Part shown: positions 27,999 to 35,649 of the stretch, in pieces
How positions within the stretch are numbered: the stretch's first letter is position 1
Layout: every line of letters starts with the position of its first letter
From: Subtercola boreus
Lineage (GTDB): Bacteria > Actinomycetota > Actinomycetes > Actinomycetales > Microbacteriaceae
Reading direction: 5' to 3'
DNA: 64,000 bases
Assembly (NCBI RefSeq): GCF_003399645.1
Contig: NZ_NBXD01000012.1
Coordinates: forward strand, 124,001 to 188,000
The notes under the pieces: model-generated
Told to the model about the DNA's origin: nothing
Database searches by the model: none
The model's input: the letters and a program-made list of their open reading frames with translations, nothing else
Translations under genes and position numbers: made by a program

Positions 27999-29393
27999 GT
28001 GAAGACCACGGTAGAACAGCTCAGCCCCACTCGCGTCAAGCTCGAGATCTCGGTGACGCCCGAAGAGCTGAAGCCCAGCATCGACCACGCCTACAGCCAC
28101 ATCGCCGAGCAGGTCAACATCCCCGGGTTCCGCAAGGGCAAGGTGCCGCCGCCCCTCATCGACCAGCGCGTCGGCAAAGACGCCGTTCTCGAGCACGCGG
28201 TGAACGACGGGCTCGACGGCTTCTACCGCGCGGCCATCTCCGAGAAGGAGCTCCGCCCGCTCGGCCGTCCCGAGGCCGACATCGTCGAGTGGCCGAGCAA
28301 CAAGGACTTCACCGGTGACCTGCAGTTGGCCATCGAGGTCGATGTTCGTCCCGAGCTCGACCTGCCCGACTATGCCGGGCTCCCGGTCACCGTCGATCCG
28401 CTCGAGGTCAGCGACGAAGAGGTCGATGCCGAGCTCGAGAAGCTCCGCACCCGCTTCGGTACGCTCATCACGGTCGACCGCCCCATCAAGACGGGCGACT
28501 TCGCCCAGATCGACCTCATCGCCACCATCGACGACAACGAGGTCGACAACGCGACCGGTATCTCGTACGAGGTCGGCTCGGGCGAGCTGCTCGAAGGCCT
28601 CGACGGTGTCATCGACTCGCTGACCGCGGGCGAGACCACCTCCTTCGAGGCGCCCCTGCTCGGCGGCGAGTTCGCCGGCAAAGACGCCCTCGTCACCGTG
28701 ACCATTAACTCGGTCAAGGAGCGCGAGCTGCCCGAGGCCGACGACGACTTCGCCCAGATCTCGAGCGAGTTCGACACGATCGACGAGCTGAAGGCCGACC
28801 TGAAGACCCAGGTCGAGCGCCAGAAGTCGTTCACCCAGGTGACGGATGCCCGCACCAAGACCCTCGAGGCCCTGCTCGCTCTCGTCGAGGTGCCGGTTCC
28901 GCCGAAGCTGATCGAAGACGAGGTGCACCGTCACCTCGAGAACGAGAGCCGCCTCGAAGACGACGAGCACCGCGCAGAGGTCACCGAGTCGAGCACCTCG
29001 ACCTTCAAGACCCAGATCCTCCTCGACGTCATCGCCGAGAAGGAAGAGGTCAAGGTCAGCCAGGACGAACTGAGCCAGTACCTCATCCAGAGCGCTGCGC
29101 AGTACGGCATGGAGCCGCAGGAGTTCGTCAAGGTGCTCGACGAGAACGGCCAGATCCCCGCCATGGTCGGTGAGGTCGCCCGCAACAAGGCGCTCGCCAT
29201 CGTTCTCGACAAGGCCGTCGTCACCGACACCAACGGCAAGAGCGTCGACGTCTCGGAGTTCACCTCGATCACGCGCGATGCCGACCAGCCGTTCATCGCT
29301 GTCGACGGCTCGTCAGATGACGACGACTCCGACGCCGGCGACCGCGAGGGTCACGACCACGCCGGCCACGACCATGCGGGTCACTCGCACTAG
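27999..29393 (+). CDS. tig: Trigger factor, ribosome-associated chaperone and PPIase
   Basis: A 464-aa chaperone that meets nascent chains at the ribosome exit. The ribosome-binding signature [11 protein letters not shown] (residues about 44-54) is exact; the FKBP-type PPIase domain follows ([26 protein letters not shown]), then the helical C-terminal domain. The GTG start is preceded by CAGGAGA and aligns with [15 protein letters not shown] of the family. The tail is unusual: an Asp-rich stretch followed by [14 protein letters not shown], a His repeat likely to bind Ni or Zn. It precedes clpP1P2X, as in many bacteria. Confidence 0.96.
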   Translation: MKTTVEQLSPTRVKLEISVTPEELKPSIDHAYSHIAEQVNIPGFRKGKVPPPLIDQRVGKDAVLEHAVNDGLDGFYRAAISEKELRPLGRPEADIVEWPSNKDFTGDLQLAIEVDVRPELDLPDYAGLPVTVDPLEVSDEEVDAELEKLRTRFGTLITVDRPIKTGDFAQIDLIATIDDNEVDNATGISYEVGSGELLEGLDGVIDSLTAGETTSFEAPLLGGEFAGKDALVTVTINSVKERELPEADDDFAQISSEFDTIDELKADLKTQVERQKSFTQVTDARTKTLEALLALVEVPVPPKLIEDEVHRHLENESRLEDDEHRAEVTESSTSTFKTQILLDVIAEKEEVKVSQDELSQYLIQSAAQYGMEPQEFVKVLDENGQIPAMVGEVARNKALAIVLDKAVVTDTNGKSVDVSEFTSITRDADQPFIAVDGSSDDDDSDAGDREGHDHAGHDHAGHSH

Positions 29394-29425
29394 TCACTGA
29401 CCGCGACGCGGCGACACGCCGCAGA

Positions 29426-29453
29426 AGGGCCCCACGATCATCCGCGGGGCTCT
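29426..29453 (+). terminator. Possible terminator after tig
   Basis: AGGGCCCC and GGGGCTCT form an 8-bp stem with a 12-nt loop, followed by CTCCTTT. A weak intrinsic terminator separating tig from the next gene. Confidence 0.5.
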
Positions 29454-29468
29454 CTCCTTTGTCGGGTT

Positions 29469-30053
29469 ATGCTCATTTTCGGTAGGATCGGATCTGTGCT
29501 CCGACCTTCCCTCACCACGCCTGCCGGCCCAGCGCTGTTCGAGTTCGCTGTGGGAGGGGTACTGCTCCCGCGAAAGCCGCACAACCTTCACAACCCGCCA
29601 CACGGAGGGTTCGTGGCTGCGTGGTTGCCATTTGGTGGTGTGAGGGTCGGCGCCGTCTGCGTACCCACCCGGCCGAGCCGCAACGGCTGGGGCGTCGTGG
29701 TGACCTTCGCGGTCGAAGAAGCCTGCGGGCCCATCGACTTTCGCGTGCGCATCGACCCGTCGATCGAAAGCGGGTGGTGCACCGGCCAGGGCCTCGCCGC
29801 GATCGCCTACGGGGCGTCAGGTGTGACGGTCTATGTCGGCGGCCCAGATGAAGGCGTCGCGAACTGGCTGCCCGCTGTCGACCGGGCACTTCCTGTGCCT
29901 GTCACCGGGCTGGGTTGGCGCATCACGGGGGCGGCCGCAGGGGAGACGATCGAGCGGCATTGTGCGATCGCCTGGGGCCACGGTGAAACTGGGGAATACG
30001 AGGCTTGGACTGCTGTCGACACGAGGGTCGACCTCATCCGCAGGGCGCAGTAG
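29469..30053 (+). CDS. Hypothetical protein between tig and clpP1
   Basis: A 194-aa soluble protein that I do not recognise. It is Gly/Val-rich with beta-type segments (FVAAWLPFGGVRVGAVCVP, GWGVVVTFAVEEACG, GLAAIAYGASGVTVYVGGPD) and an acidic C-terminal helix-like stretch. No signal peptide or catalytic motif is evident. Its Arg/Trp content and lack of known motifs make it a possible lineage-specific gene; the frame has neighbour-like GC3 but the start ATG has no clear ribosome site. Confidence 0.5.
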   Translation: MLIFGRIGSVLRPSLTTPAGPALFEFAVGGVLLPRKPHNLHNPPHGGFVAAWLPFGGVRVGAVCVPTRPSRNGWGVVVTFAVEEACGPIDFRVRIDPSIESGWCTGQGLAAIAYGASGVTVYVGGPDEGVANWLPAVDRALPVPVTGLGWRITGAAAGETIERHCAIAWGHGETGEYEAWTAVDTRVDLIRRAQ

Positions 30054-30145
30054 CGTGGTCGGAGTCTGCCCCCAGCGAACAGAGGCGTGCGGGGGTGACG
30101 GCTCCACTAGATTCGAATTACCGCAAGTGAATTGGAGCGACAAAC

Positions 30146-30757
30146 ATGGCCGATATGGCGATGCCAAACAGCGTTTTCGAACGTCTTCTGAAAGACCGGA
30201 TCATCTGGCTCGGCACTGAGGTTCGCGACGACATGGCGAACGAGATCTGTGCAAAGATCCTTCTCCTCGCCGCAGAAGACCCCAATCGCGACATCTACCT
30301 CTACATCAACTCTCCCGGCGGATCGATCACCGCGGGTATGGCCATCTACGACACGATGAAGTTCGTCACGAACGACATCGTCACCGTCGGTATCGGCATG
30401 GCCGCCTCGATGGGGCAGTTCCTGCTCTCCTCCGGCACCAAGGGCAAGCGCTACATCACGCCGAACGCCCGCGTTCTGCTCCACCAGCCCTCCGGCGGGT
30501 TCGGCGGCACCTCGGCCGACATCCAGACCCAGGCCCTGCTGATTCTCGACATGAAGAAGCGGATGGCCGAACTGACGGCCGAGCAGACCGGCAAGACTCC
30601 CGAGCAGGTCATGCTCGACGGTGACCGCGACAACTGGTTCACCGCCCAGGAGGCCCTCGAGTACGGCTTCGTCGACTACGTGCGCGAGTTCTCCTCCGAC
30701 GTTGCCGGCGGCGGCGGCACCGAGGTCGAAGACTCCGTTCCCTCCGAATCCAACTAG
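30146..30757 (+). CDS. clpP1: ATP-dependent Clp protease proteolytic subunit ClpP1
   Basis: A 203-aa serine peptidase forming heptameric rings; in actinobacteria the active particle is a mixed ClpP1-ClpP2 tetradecamer. The catalytic Ser is in [11 protein letters not shown], the His in [11 protein letters not shown], and the Asp in [13 protein letters not shown] 30146 is preceded by TTGGAGCG. First of the two clpP genes, 31 nt before clpP2, so the pair is an operon. Its C-terminal tail is Gly/Glu-rich and disordered. Confidence 0.95.
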   Translation: MADMAMPNSVFERLLKDRIIWLGTEVRDDMANEICAKILLLAAEDPNRDIYLYINSPGGSITAGMAIYDTMKFVTNDIVTVGIGMAASMGQFLLSSGTKGKRYITPNARVLLHQPSGGFGGTSADIQTQALLILDMKKRMAELTAEQTGKTPEQVMLDGDRDNWFTAQEALEYGFVDYVREFSSDVAGGGGTEVEDSVPSESN

Positions 30758-30788
30758 TCGCGACACCTTCGAAAGAACAGAGACCAGA

Positions 30789-31469
30789 ATGCACACCCCC
30801 ACCTTCGGCGGAATGCCGGCCGCATCCCCCTACGGGAACGGTACGAGCCCGTCCGACCGCTACATCCTCCCCACCTTCGAAGAGCGCACGGCCTACGGCT
30901 ACAAGCGTCAAGACCCGTACGCCAAGCTGTTCGAAGACCGCATCATCTTCCTCGGCGTGCAGATCGACGACGCGTCGGCCGACGACGTGATGGCCCAACT
31001 GCTCGTGCTCGAGAGCCAGGATCCCGACCGCGACATCGAGATGTACATCAACTCGCCCGGTGGTTCGTTCACGGCCATGACGGCCATCTACGACACCATG
31101 CAGTACGTCAAGCCGAACATCCAGACGGTCTGCCTCGGCCAGGCGGCGTCTGCCGCCGCCGTCATCCTCGCGGCCGGCACGCCGGGAAAGCGTCTCGCCC
31201 TGCCGAACGCGCGCATCCTGATCCACCAGCCCTCGGCCGGTGGCCAGGGCGGCGGCCAGGCATCCGACATCGAGATCCAGGCGCGGGAGATCCTCCGCAT
31301 GCGCACCTGGCTCGAGGACACCCTGGCCTTCCACTCGAACCGAACGAGTGAGCAGGTCAACAAGGACATCGACCGCGACAACATCCTGAGCGCGGCCGAC
31401 GCTGTCGAGTACGGCATCATCGACCAGGTGCTGACCTCGCGCAAGAACCTTCCCGCACTGGTTAAGTAA
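30789..31469 (+). CDS. clpP2: ATP-dependent Clp protease proteolytic subunit ClpP2
   Basis: A 226-aa second ClpP. Catalytic Ser in [14 protein letters not shown], His in [12 protein letters not shown] and Asp in [10 protein letters not shown]. The N-terminus is longer than in ClpP1 ([18 protein letters not shown]), as in other actinobacterial ClpP2 proteins, probably including a propeptide. It ends just before a strong hairpin terminator that separates it from clpX. Confidence 0.95.
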   Translation: MHTPTFGGMPAASPYGNGTSPSDRYILPTFEERTAYGYKRQDPYAKLFEDRIIFLGVQIDDASADDVMAQLLVLESQDPDRDIEMYINSPGGSFTAMTAIYDTMQYVKPNIQTVCLGQAASAAAVILAAGTPGKRLALPNARILIHQPSAGGQGGGQASDIEIQAREILRMRTWLEDTLAFHSNRTSEQVNKDIDRDNILSAADAVEYGIIDQVLTSRKNLPALVK

Positions 31470-31485
31470 GTAGGAGTGCACTGAC

Positions 31486-31521
31486 GCGAAAGGCATCCGG
31501 CTTCGGCCGGGTGCCTTTCGC
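31486..31521 (+). terminator. Strong hairpin after clpP2
   Basis: A 16-bp stem (GCGAAAGGCATCCGGC / GCCGGGTGCCTTTCGC, one G-T pair) closed by a TTCG tetraloop, just after the clpP2 stop. It lacks a long T-run but is very stable; clpX downstream has its own upstream region. Confidence 0.75.
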
Positions 31522-31592
31522 TGTCTCAATGAGCGCCGCTGTCGGCGGCACGGGTTAGGCTCTACCCAGGGTCATCGACGAGGAGGATGGGC

Positions 31593-32873
31593 ATGGCACG
31601 CATCGGGGAGAGCGCCGACTTGCTCAAGTGTTCCTTCTGTGGCAAGAGCCAGAAGCAGGTGCAGCAGCTCATTGCCGGCCCGGGCGTCTACATCTGCGAC
31701 GAGTGCGTCGAACTCTGCAACGAGATCATCGAAGAGCGGCTCTCCGAGACGGGCGAGGAGGCCTCGAGCGAGTTCGAGCTGCCGAAGCCCAAGGAGATCT
31801 TCGCCTTCCTCGAGGAGTACGTCATCGGCCAGGAGCAGGCGAAGAAGTCGCTCGCCGTCGCCGTCTACAACCACTACAAGCGGGTGCGCTCGAAGAATAC
31901 CCTCACCTCTGCCGACGCCGTCTCGAACGAAGTCGAACTGGCGAAGAGCAACATCCTGCTCATCGGCCCGACCGGGTGCGGCAAGACCTACCTCGCGCAG
32001 ACTCTCGCGAAGCAGCTCAACGTTCCGTTCGCCGTGGCCGACGCCACTGCGCTCACCGAGGCGGGCTACGTCGGGGAAGACGTCGAGAACATCCTGCTGA
32101 AACTCCTGCAGGCCGCTGACTTCGACGTGAAGAAGGCCGAGACGGGCATCATCTACATCGATGAGATCGACAAGATCGCCCGCAAAGCCGAGAACCCCTC
32201 CATCACGCGCGACGTGTCGGGTGAGGGTGTGCAGCAGGCCCTGCTGAAGATCCTCGAGGGTACCGTCGCGTCGGTACCGCCGCAGGGTGGGCGCAAGCAT
32301 CCGCACCAGGAGTTCATCCAGATCGACACGACGAATGTGCTGTTCATCGTGGCGGGCGCCTTCGCGGGGCTCGAGGAGATCGTCGCCGAACGAAGCGGCA
32401 AGCGGGGCATCGGCTTCAACTCGCCACTGCACTCCAAGCGCGACGACATCAACCTCTTCAGCGAGGTTCTGCCCGAAGACCTGCACAAGTTCGGCCTGAT
32501 CCCCGAGTTCATCGGCCGGCTTCCCGTCGTCACGACCGTCACGCCGCTCGACCAGGTGGCGCTCATGCAGATCCTCACCGTTCCGCGCAATGCCCTCGTG
32601 CGCCAGTACCAGCGCATGTTCGAAATCGACGGTGTCGAACTCGACTTCGAGAAAGACGCCCTCGAGGCGATCGCCGATCTGGCGGTGCTTCGAAAGACGG
32701 GCGCCCGTGGTCTCCGCGCCATTATGGAAGAGGTGCTCGGTCCGGTCATGTTCGAGGTGCCGTCGACCGACGAGGTGGCCAAGGTCATCATCACGCGCGA
32801 GGCGGTCGTCTCCAACGCGGCTCCGACGATCGTGCCTCGCGTGAGCCCGCGTCGCATCGAGAAGTCGGCGTAA
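31593..32873 (+). CDS. clpX: ATP-dependent Clp protease ATP-binding subunit ClpX
   Basis: A 426-aa hexameric AAA+ unfoldase that feeds substrates to ClpP1P2. The N-terminal zinc-binding domain has CSFCGKSQ and CDECVELC, followed by Walker A GPTGCGKT (about residue 128), Walker [12 protein letters not shown], the pore loop GYVGED and the IGF-type ClpP-docking loop (RGIGFNSP). ATG 31593 is chosen because AGGAGG ends six nucleotides before it; the ATG at 31587 touches the ribosome site directly. Confidence 0.96.
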   Translation: MARIGESADLLKCSFCGKSQKQVQQLIAGPGVYICDECVELCNEIIEERLSETGEEASSEFELPKPKEIFAFLEEYVIGQEQAKKSLAVAVYNHYKRVRSKNTLTSADAVSNEVELAKSNILLIGPTGCGKTYLAQTLAKQLNVPFAVADATALTEAGYVGEDVENILLKLLQAADFDVKKAETGIIYIDEIDKIARKAENPSITRDVSGEGVQQALLKILEGTVASVPPQGGRKHPHQEFIQIDTTNVLFIVAGAFAGLEEIVAERSGKRGIGFNSPLHSKRDDINLFSEVLPEDLHKFGLIPEFIGRLPVVTTVTPLDQVALMQILTVPRNALVRQYQRMFEIDGVELDFEKDALEAIADLAVLRKTGARGLRAIMEEVLGPVMFEVPSTDEVAKVIITREAVVSNAAPTIVPRVSPRRIEKSA

Positions 32874-32948
32874 CCCGTAGCCGGCACGACGGGGGCCACG
32901 CCCTCCGCTGACTCCTCGCCGACCGGCACCCCGGGCATCCTGCAGCCG

Positions 32949-34103
32949 GTGGCGGCGGGTGTCGTCGCGGGCATCACCGGGTTCGCCAGCTCGTTCGCGC
33001 TGGTCATCGCTGGCCTGCACGCCGTCGGGGCTTCGGATGCCCAGGCCTCTTCGGGCCTGCTGGCGTTGTGTCTCGCGGTGGCCCTGCTCTGCATCGTGCT
33101 CGCCCGGGTCTACCGGATGCCGATCTCGTTCGCCTGGTCCACACCCGGGGCCGCGCTGCTGATCGCGGCCAGCGCCACAACGAGCAACTTCTCGGCCGCC
33201 GTCGGCGCGTTCGCGGTGTGCGGGGTTCTCATCGTGCTCTGCGGGCTGTGGCCTGCGCTCGGGCGGGCGATCACCCGCGTTCCGAAGTCCATCGCGAGCG
33301 CGATGCTGGCGGGCATCCTGTTCCCGATCTGTCTGGCGCCGGTGCTCGCGGTGACACAGATTCCGGCACTGGCGGTGCCCGTCGTGGCCGTGTGGCTCGT
33401 GCTGTTCAGGCTCGCGCCGCGGTGGGCGGTTCCCGCGGCGATGCTGGTGGCTGCGGTAGGTATCGGCGTTTCGGCGGGTTCCGGATGGCTGTCGCAATCG
33501 TCTGTTTCCCTGGCGCCCGCCCTCACCTTCGTGTCCCCGACCTTCGACGCGTTCGTCATCGTGAGCCTCGGGCTGCCGCTGTTCATCGTCACCATGGCCG
33601 GCCAGAACGTTCCGGGGTTCGTCGTGATGTCGACGCTCGGCTACACCGTTCCACCTCGGCCCGTGCTCGTCGCCTCGGGTGCCGCAACGGCAGTCGGCGC
33701 GTTCTTCGGCGGGCACGCGGTGAACCTCGCGGCGATCACCGCGGCCATCATGGCCGGGCCCGACTCGCACCCGGACCGCTCGCGCCGGTGGATCGCCACC
33801 TTCGCTTCGGGGTTCGTCTACATCGTGTTCGGACTCGGCGCCGGCTTCGCGGTGGCGCTCATCTCGGCGTCGCCGCCCATCCTGATCACGGCCGTGGCCG
33901 GCCTCGCGCTGCTCGGAGCTCTCGTCGGCGCGGTCACCTCGGCGCTCGAAGATGCAGCGCACCGCATCCCGGCGATCGCGACCTTCCTCACCACCGCGTC
34001 GGGAATCGTCATCGTGGGCGTCGGCAGTGCCTTCTGGGGTCTGCTCGCCGGCGGCCTGATCATGCTCGTCTCGGCGTCACCCTGGCCCCGCCGCCGCGCC
34101 TGA
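32949..34103 (+). CDS. benE: Benzoate/H+ symporter-like membrane transporter (BenE family)
   Basis: A 384-aa membrane protein with about eleven hydrophobic segments. Family signatures are AAGVVAGITGFASSFALV at the N-terminus, YRMPISFAWSTPGAALL, MAGQNVPGFVVM and FGGHAVNLAAITAAIMAGP. It probably imports an aromatic or other organic acid; no catabolic genes lie nearby, so benzoate itself is not supported. The only standard start is a GTG without a ribosome site; conserved-looking sequence (GILQPV) continues upstream to the clpX stop in the same frame. Confidence 0.82.
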   Translation: MAAGVVAGITGFASSFALVIAGLHAVGASDAQASSGLLALCLAVALLCIVLARVYRMPISFAWSTPGAALLIAASATTSNFSAAVGAFAVCGVLIVLCGLWPALGRAITRVPKSIASAMLAGILFPICLAPVLAVTQIPALAVPVVAVWLVLFRLAPRWAVPAAMLVAAVGIGVSAGSGWLSQSSVSLAPALTFVSPTFDAFVIVSLGLPLFIVTMAGQNVPGFVVMSTLGYTVPPRPVLVASGAATAVGAFFGGHAVNLAAITAAIMAGPDSHPDRSRRWIATFASGFVYIVFGLGAGFAVALISASPPILITAVAGLALLGALVGAVTSALEDAAHRIPAIATFLTTASGIVIVGVGSAFWGLLAGGLIMLVSASPWPRRRA

Positions 34104-34142
34104 CCCGCTCCGCGTTCGAGGCCGCGGCGCCTGACCCTGCGC

Positions 34143-34745
34143 TCAACCCGCCGCGCCTGACCACGCCGCGGTAGCGCGCCCAGCGCGGCGCGCGCGAAGG
34201 TGCGTCATCCAGAGGGTCGCAAAGGCACCGGTGACGGCACCGAAGGCGGTGTCGACGGTGACCGCCACCACGAAGATGGGCCACATCGCCCAGTAGAGGT
34301 CGTTCGGTGAATAGTTTTGGGTGCTCGCGATGCCGAGCGTGGCGAAGGCCAGCGCCGCGAACGAGAGCAGCCACGGGATGATCAGAACGCCGAACGCCGA
34401 CCAGCCGATCGCCGCCCGGCCCGGAATACCGGCGCGCCGCAGGATCCGGCGGCGCGCCGTGAGCCCGCAGGCCGCGACGATGATCGACGCCGATGCCAGT
34501 ACGGCCGCCGGCAACCCGTAGTAAACCAGCTGCTGCTGGACGTCGGGCTCACTCACGATCTCACCCTCTGTGAGCGCCAAGCCCAACAGCAGGTAGCCAC
34601 CCAGGAAGACCGCCGGGATTCCTGCCAACGCGAGACCGTCGAGGCTGAGCTTCAGCAACCCGAAGCCCAGGGCACCGCTCACCAGCGCGGCCCGCCGTTC
34701 GCGCGGTGCCAGCTGAGACCGACTCGGGGGCCCACCATCCGTCAT
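34143..34745 (-). CDS. Integral membrane protein, unknown function
   Basis: A 200-aa protein with four to five membrane helices (about residues 20-38, 42-62, 75-95, 113-135 and 150-178) and a basic loop (ARRRILRRAGIPGRAAIG). No recognisable transporter or enzyme motif. The C-terminus is Arg/Ala-rich. Convergent with benE; its start lies about 50 bp from the palindrome at 34798. Confidence 0.6.
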   Translation of the reverse strand: MTDGGPPSRSQLAPRERRAALVSGALGFGLLKLSLDGLALAGIPAVFLGGYLLLGLALTEGEIVSEPDVQQQLVYYGLPAAVLASASIIVAACGLTARRRILRRAGIPGRAAIGWSAFGVLIIPWLLSFAALAFATLGIASTQNYSPNDLYWAMWPIFVVAVTVDTAFGAVTGAFATLWMTHLRARRAGRATAAWSGAAG

Positions 34746-34797
34746 CCACCCATGCTGCCCGAGAGTCGAGCATCCGTCAACTCAGCCCCCTGCCACT

Positions 34798-34859
34798 GTG
34801 AGACACGTGCGGACGTGTGAGACCGGCGCAGGCGTCTCACCCGTCCGCACGTGTCTCAC
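34798..34859. repeat. Nested palindromic element (62 bp)
   Basis: The arms GTGAGACACGTGCGGACG and CGTCCGCACGTGTCTCAC are perfect 18-bp complements. Inside them, one mismatch further, a second pair GTGAGAC/GTCTCAC continues the stem, leaving a 10-nt loop (CGGCGCAGGC). The heptamer GTGAGAC therefore occurs four times, twice on each strand. It is intergenic, and could be a REP-like repeat or a regulator site. Confidence 0.9.
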
Positions 34860-34918
34860 ATACGGGGATGGGATGGGAGGGGGGAGGAACGGGTGGGGAG
34901 GGAAGGGAGGGGGCGCGG

Positions 34919-35173
34919 TCAGTCGTCGTCGAAGTCGTCGGACTGCGAGACGGTGGCCTCGTCAGTGGCGGGGTCGTAGTCGATGCGGGTTCCATCGTCG
35001 AACTCGACGACGGGACGGCCCTCGAGCCAGGTGAGCGTCCAGTACCACATCGACGTGTCGACGTTCTGCTCGGCGAGTTCGCCTTCAGTGTCGAGTACGG
35101 CGTCGATGACGGCCTGGGGGAGGCGGGTGGGCGGCTCGTCGCCGCTCGACCAGCGGGTTCCGACGGAAATCAT
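34919..35173 (-). CDS. Small acidic protein, unknown function
   Basis: An 84-aa acidic protein starting MISVGTRWSSGDEPP and ending in an Asp-rich tail (SQSDDFDDD). The middle has VDTSMWYWTLTWLEGRPVV, which looks like a beta hairpin. No known motif. It starts 22 nt after the acetyltransferase stop on the same strand, so it may be in one operon with valS and the acetyltransferase. The start is the ATG preceded by GGAGCTG. Confidence 0.58.
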   Translation of the reverse strand: MISVGTRWSSGDEPPTRLPQAVIDAVLDTEGELAEQNVDTSMWYWTLTWLEGRPVVEFDDGTRIDYDPATDEATVSQSDDFDDD

Positions 35174-35195
35174 GTGTTCAGCTCCAGAGACGGTT

Positions 35196-35645
35196 TCAGA
35201 CCGTGATGTTGTAGGTGACAAAGGCGGTCTTGTCAGCCAGCTTGTCGTAGACCCGCTGTGCGGTGTCGTTACTCGAAGCGGTGATCCAGCGTACGACATC
35301 GAGCCCACGATCGGCAGCGAGGGACTTCAGTTCGTTCAGGAGGGAGGTCGCGACTCCGGCACCACGGGCATGCGGGGCGACGAACAGGTCGTCGAGGTAC
35401 AGGCCGCGCGCCCCGGCGAGAGGTCGCGCGAACTCCCGCACATGTGCGAGGCCGAGGAGGCGGCCGCGGTCGTCGACGGCCACGAAGCCTTCGGTCTCAT
35501 GCCCGGGGTCGAGCAGCCAGCTCCACACCCGGGCCGCGACGGCGCCCTCTGTGGGCGAACTGTAGAACTGGCCGTAGCCGATGAAGAGCAGCTCCCACTC
35601 CGCGTGGTCGCCCACTTCGACCGGCCTGACCGTCACTGTCGCCAT
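35196..35645 (-). CDS. GNAT-family N-acetyltransferase
   Basis: A 149-aa acetyltransferase with the GNAT fold: beta4 segment GRLLGLAHVREF, then LYLDDLFVAPHARGAGVA with the acetyl-CoA pyrophosphate motif (R-x-x-G-x-A variant ARGAGVA) and the C-terminal ITASSNDTAQRVYDK helix. The acceptor substrate is unknown. It starts 4 nt after the valS stop, so it is co-transcribed with the synthetase. Confidence 0.87.
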   Translation of the reverse strand: MATVTVRPVEVGDHAEWELLFIGYGQFYSSPTEGAVAARVWSWLLDPGHETEGFVAVDDRGRLLGLAHVREFARPLAGARGLYLDDLFVAPHARGAGVATSLLNELKSLAADRGLDVVRWITASSNDTAQRVYDKLADKTAFVTYNITV

Positions 35646-35649
35646 CGGC

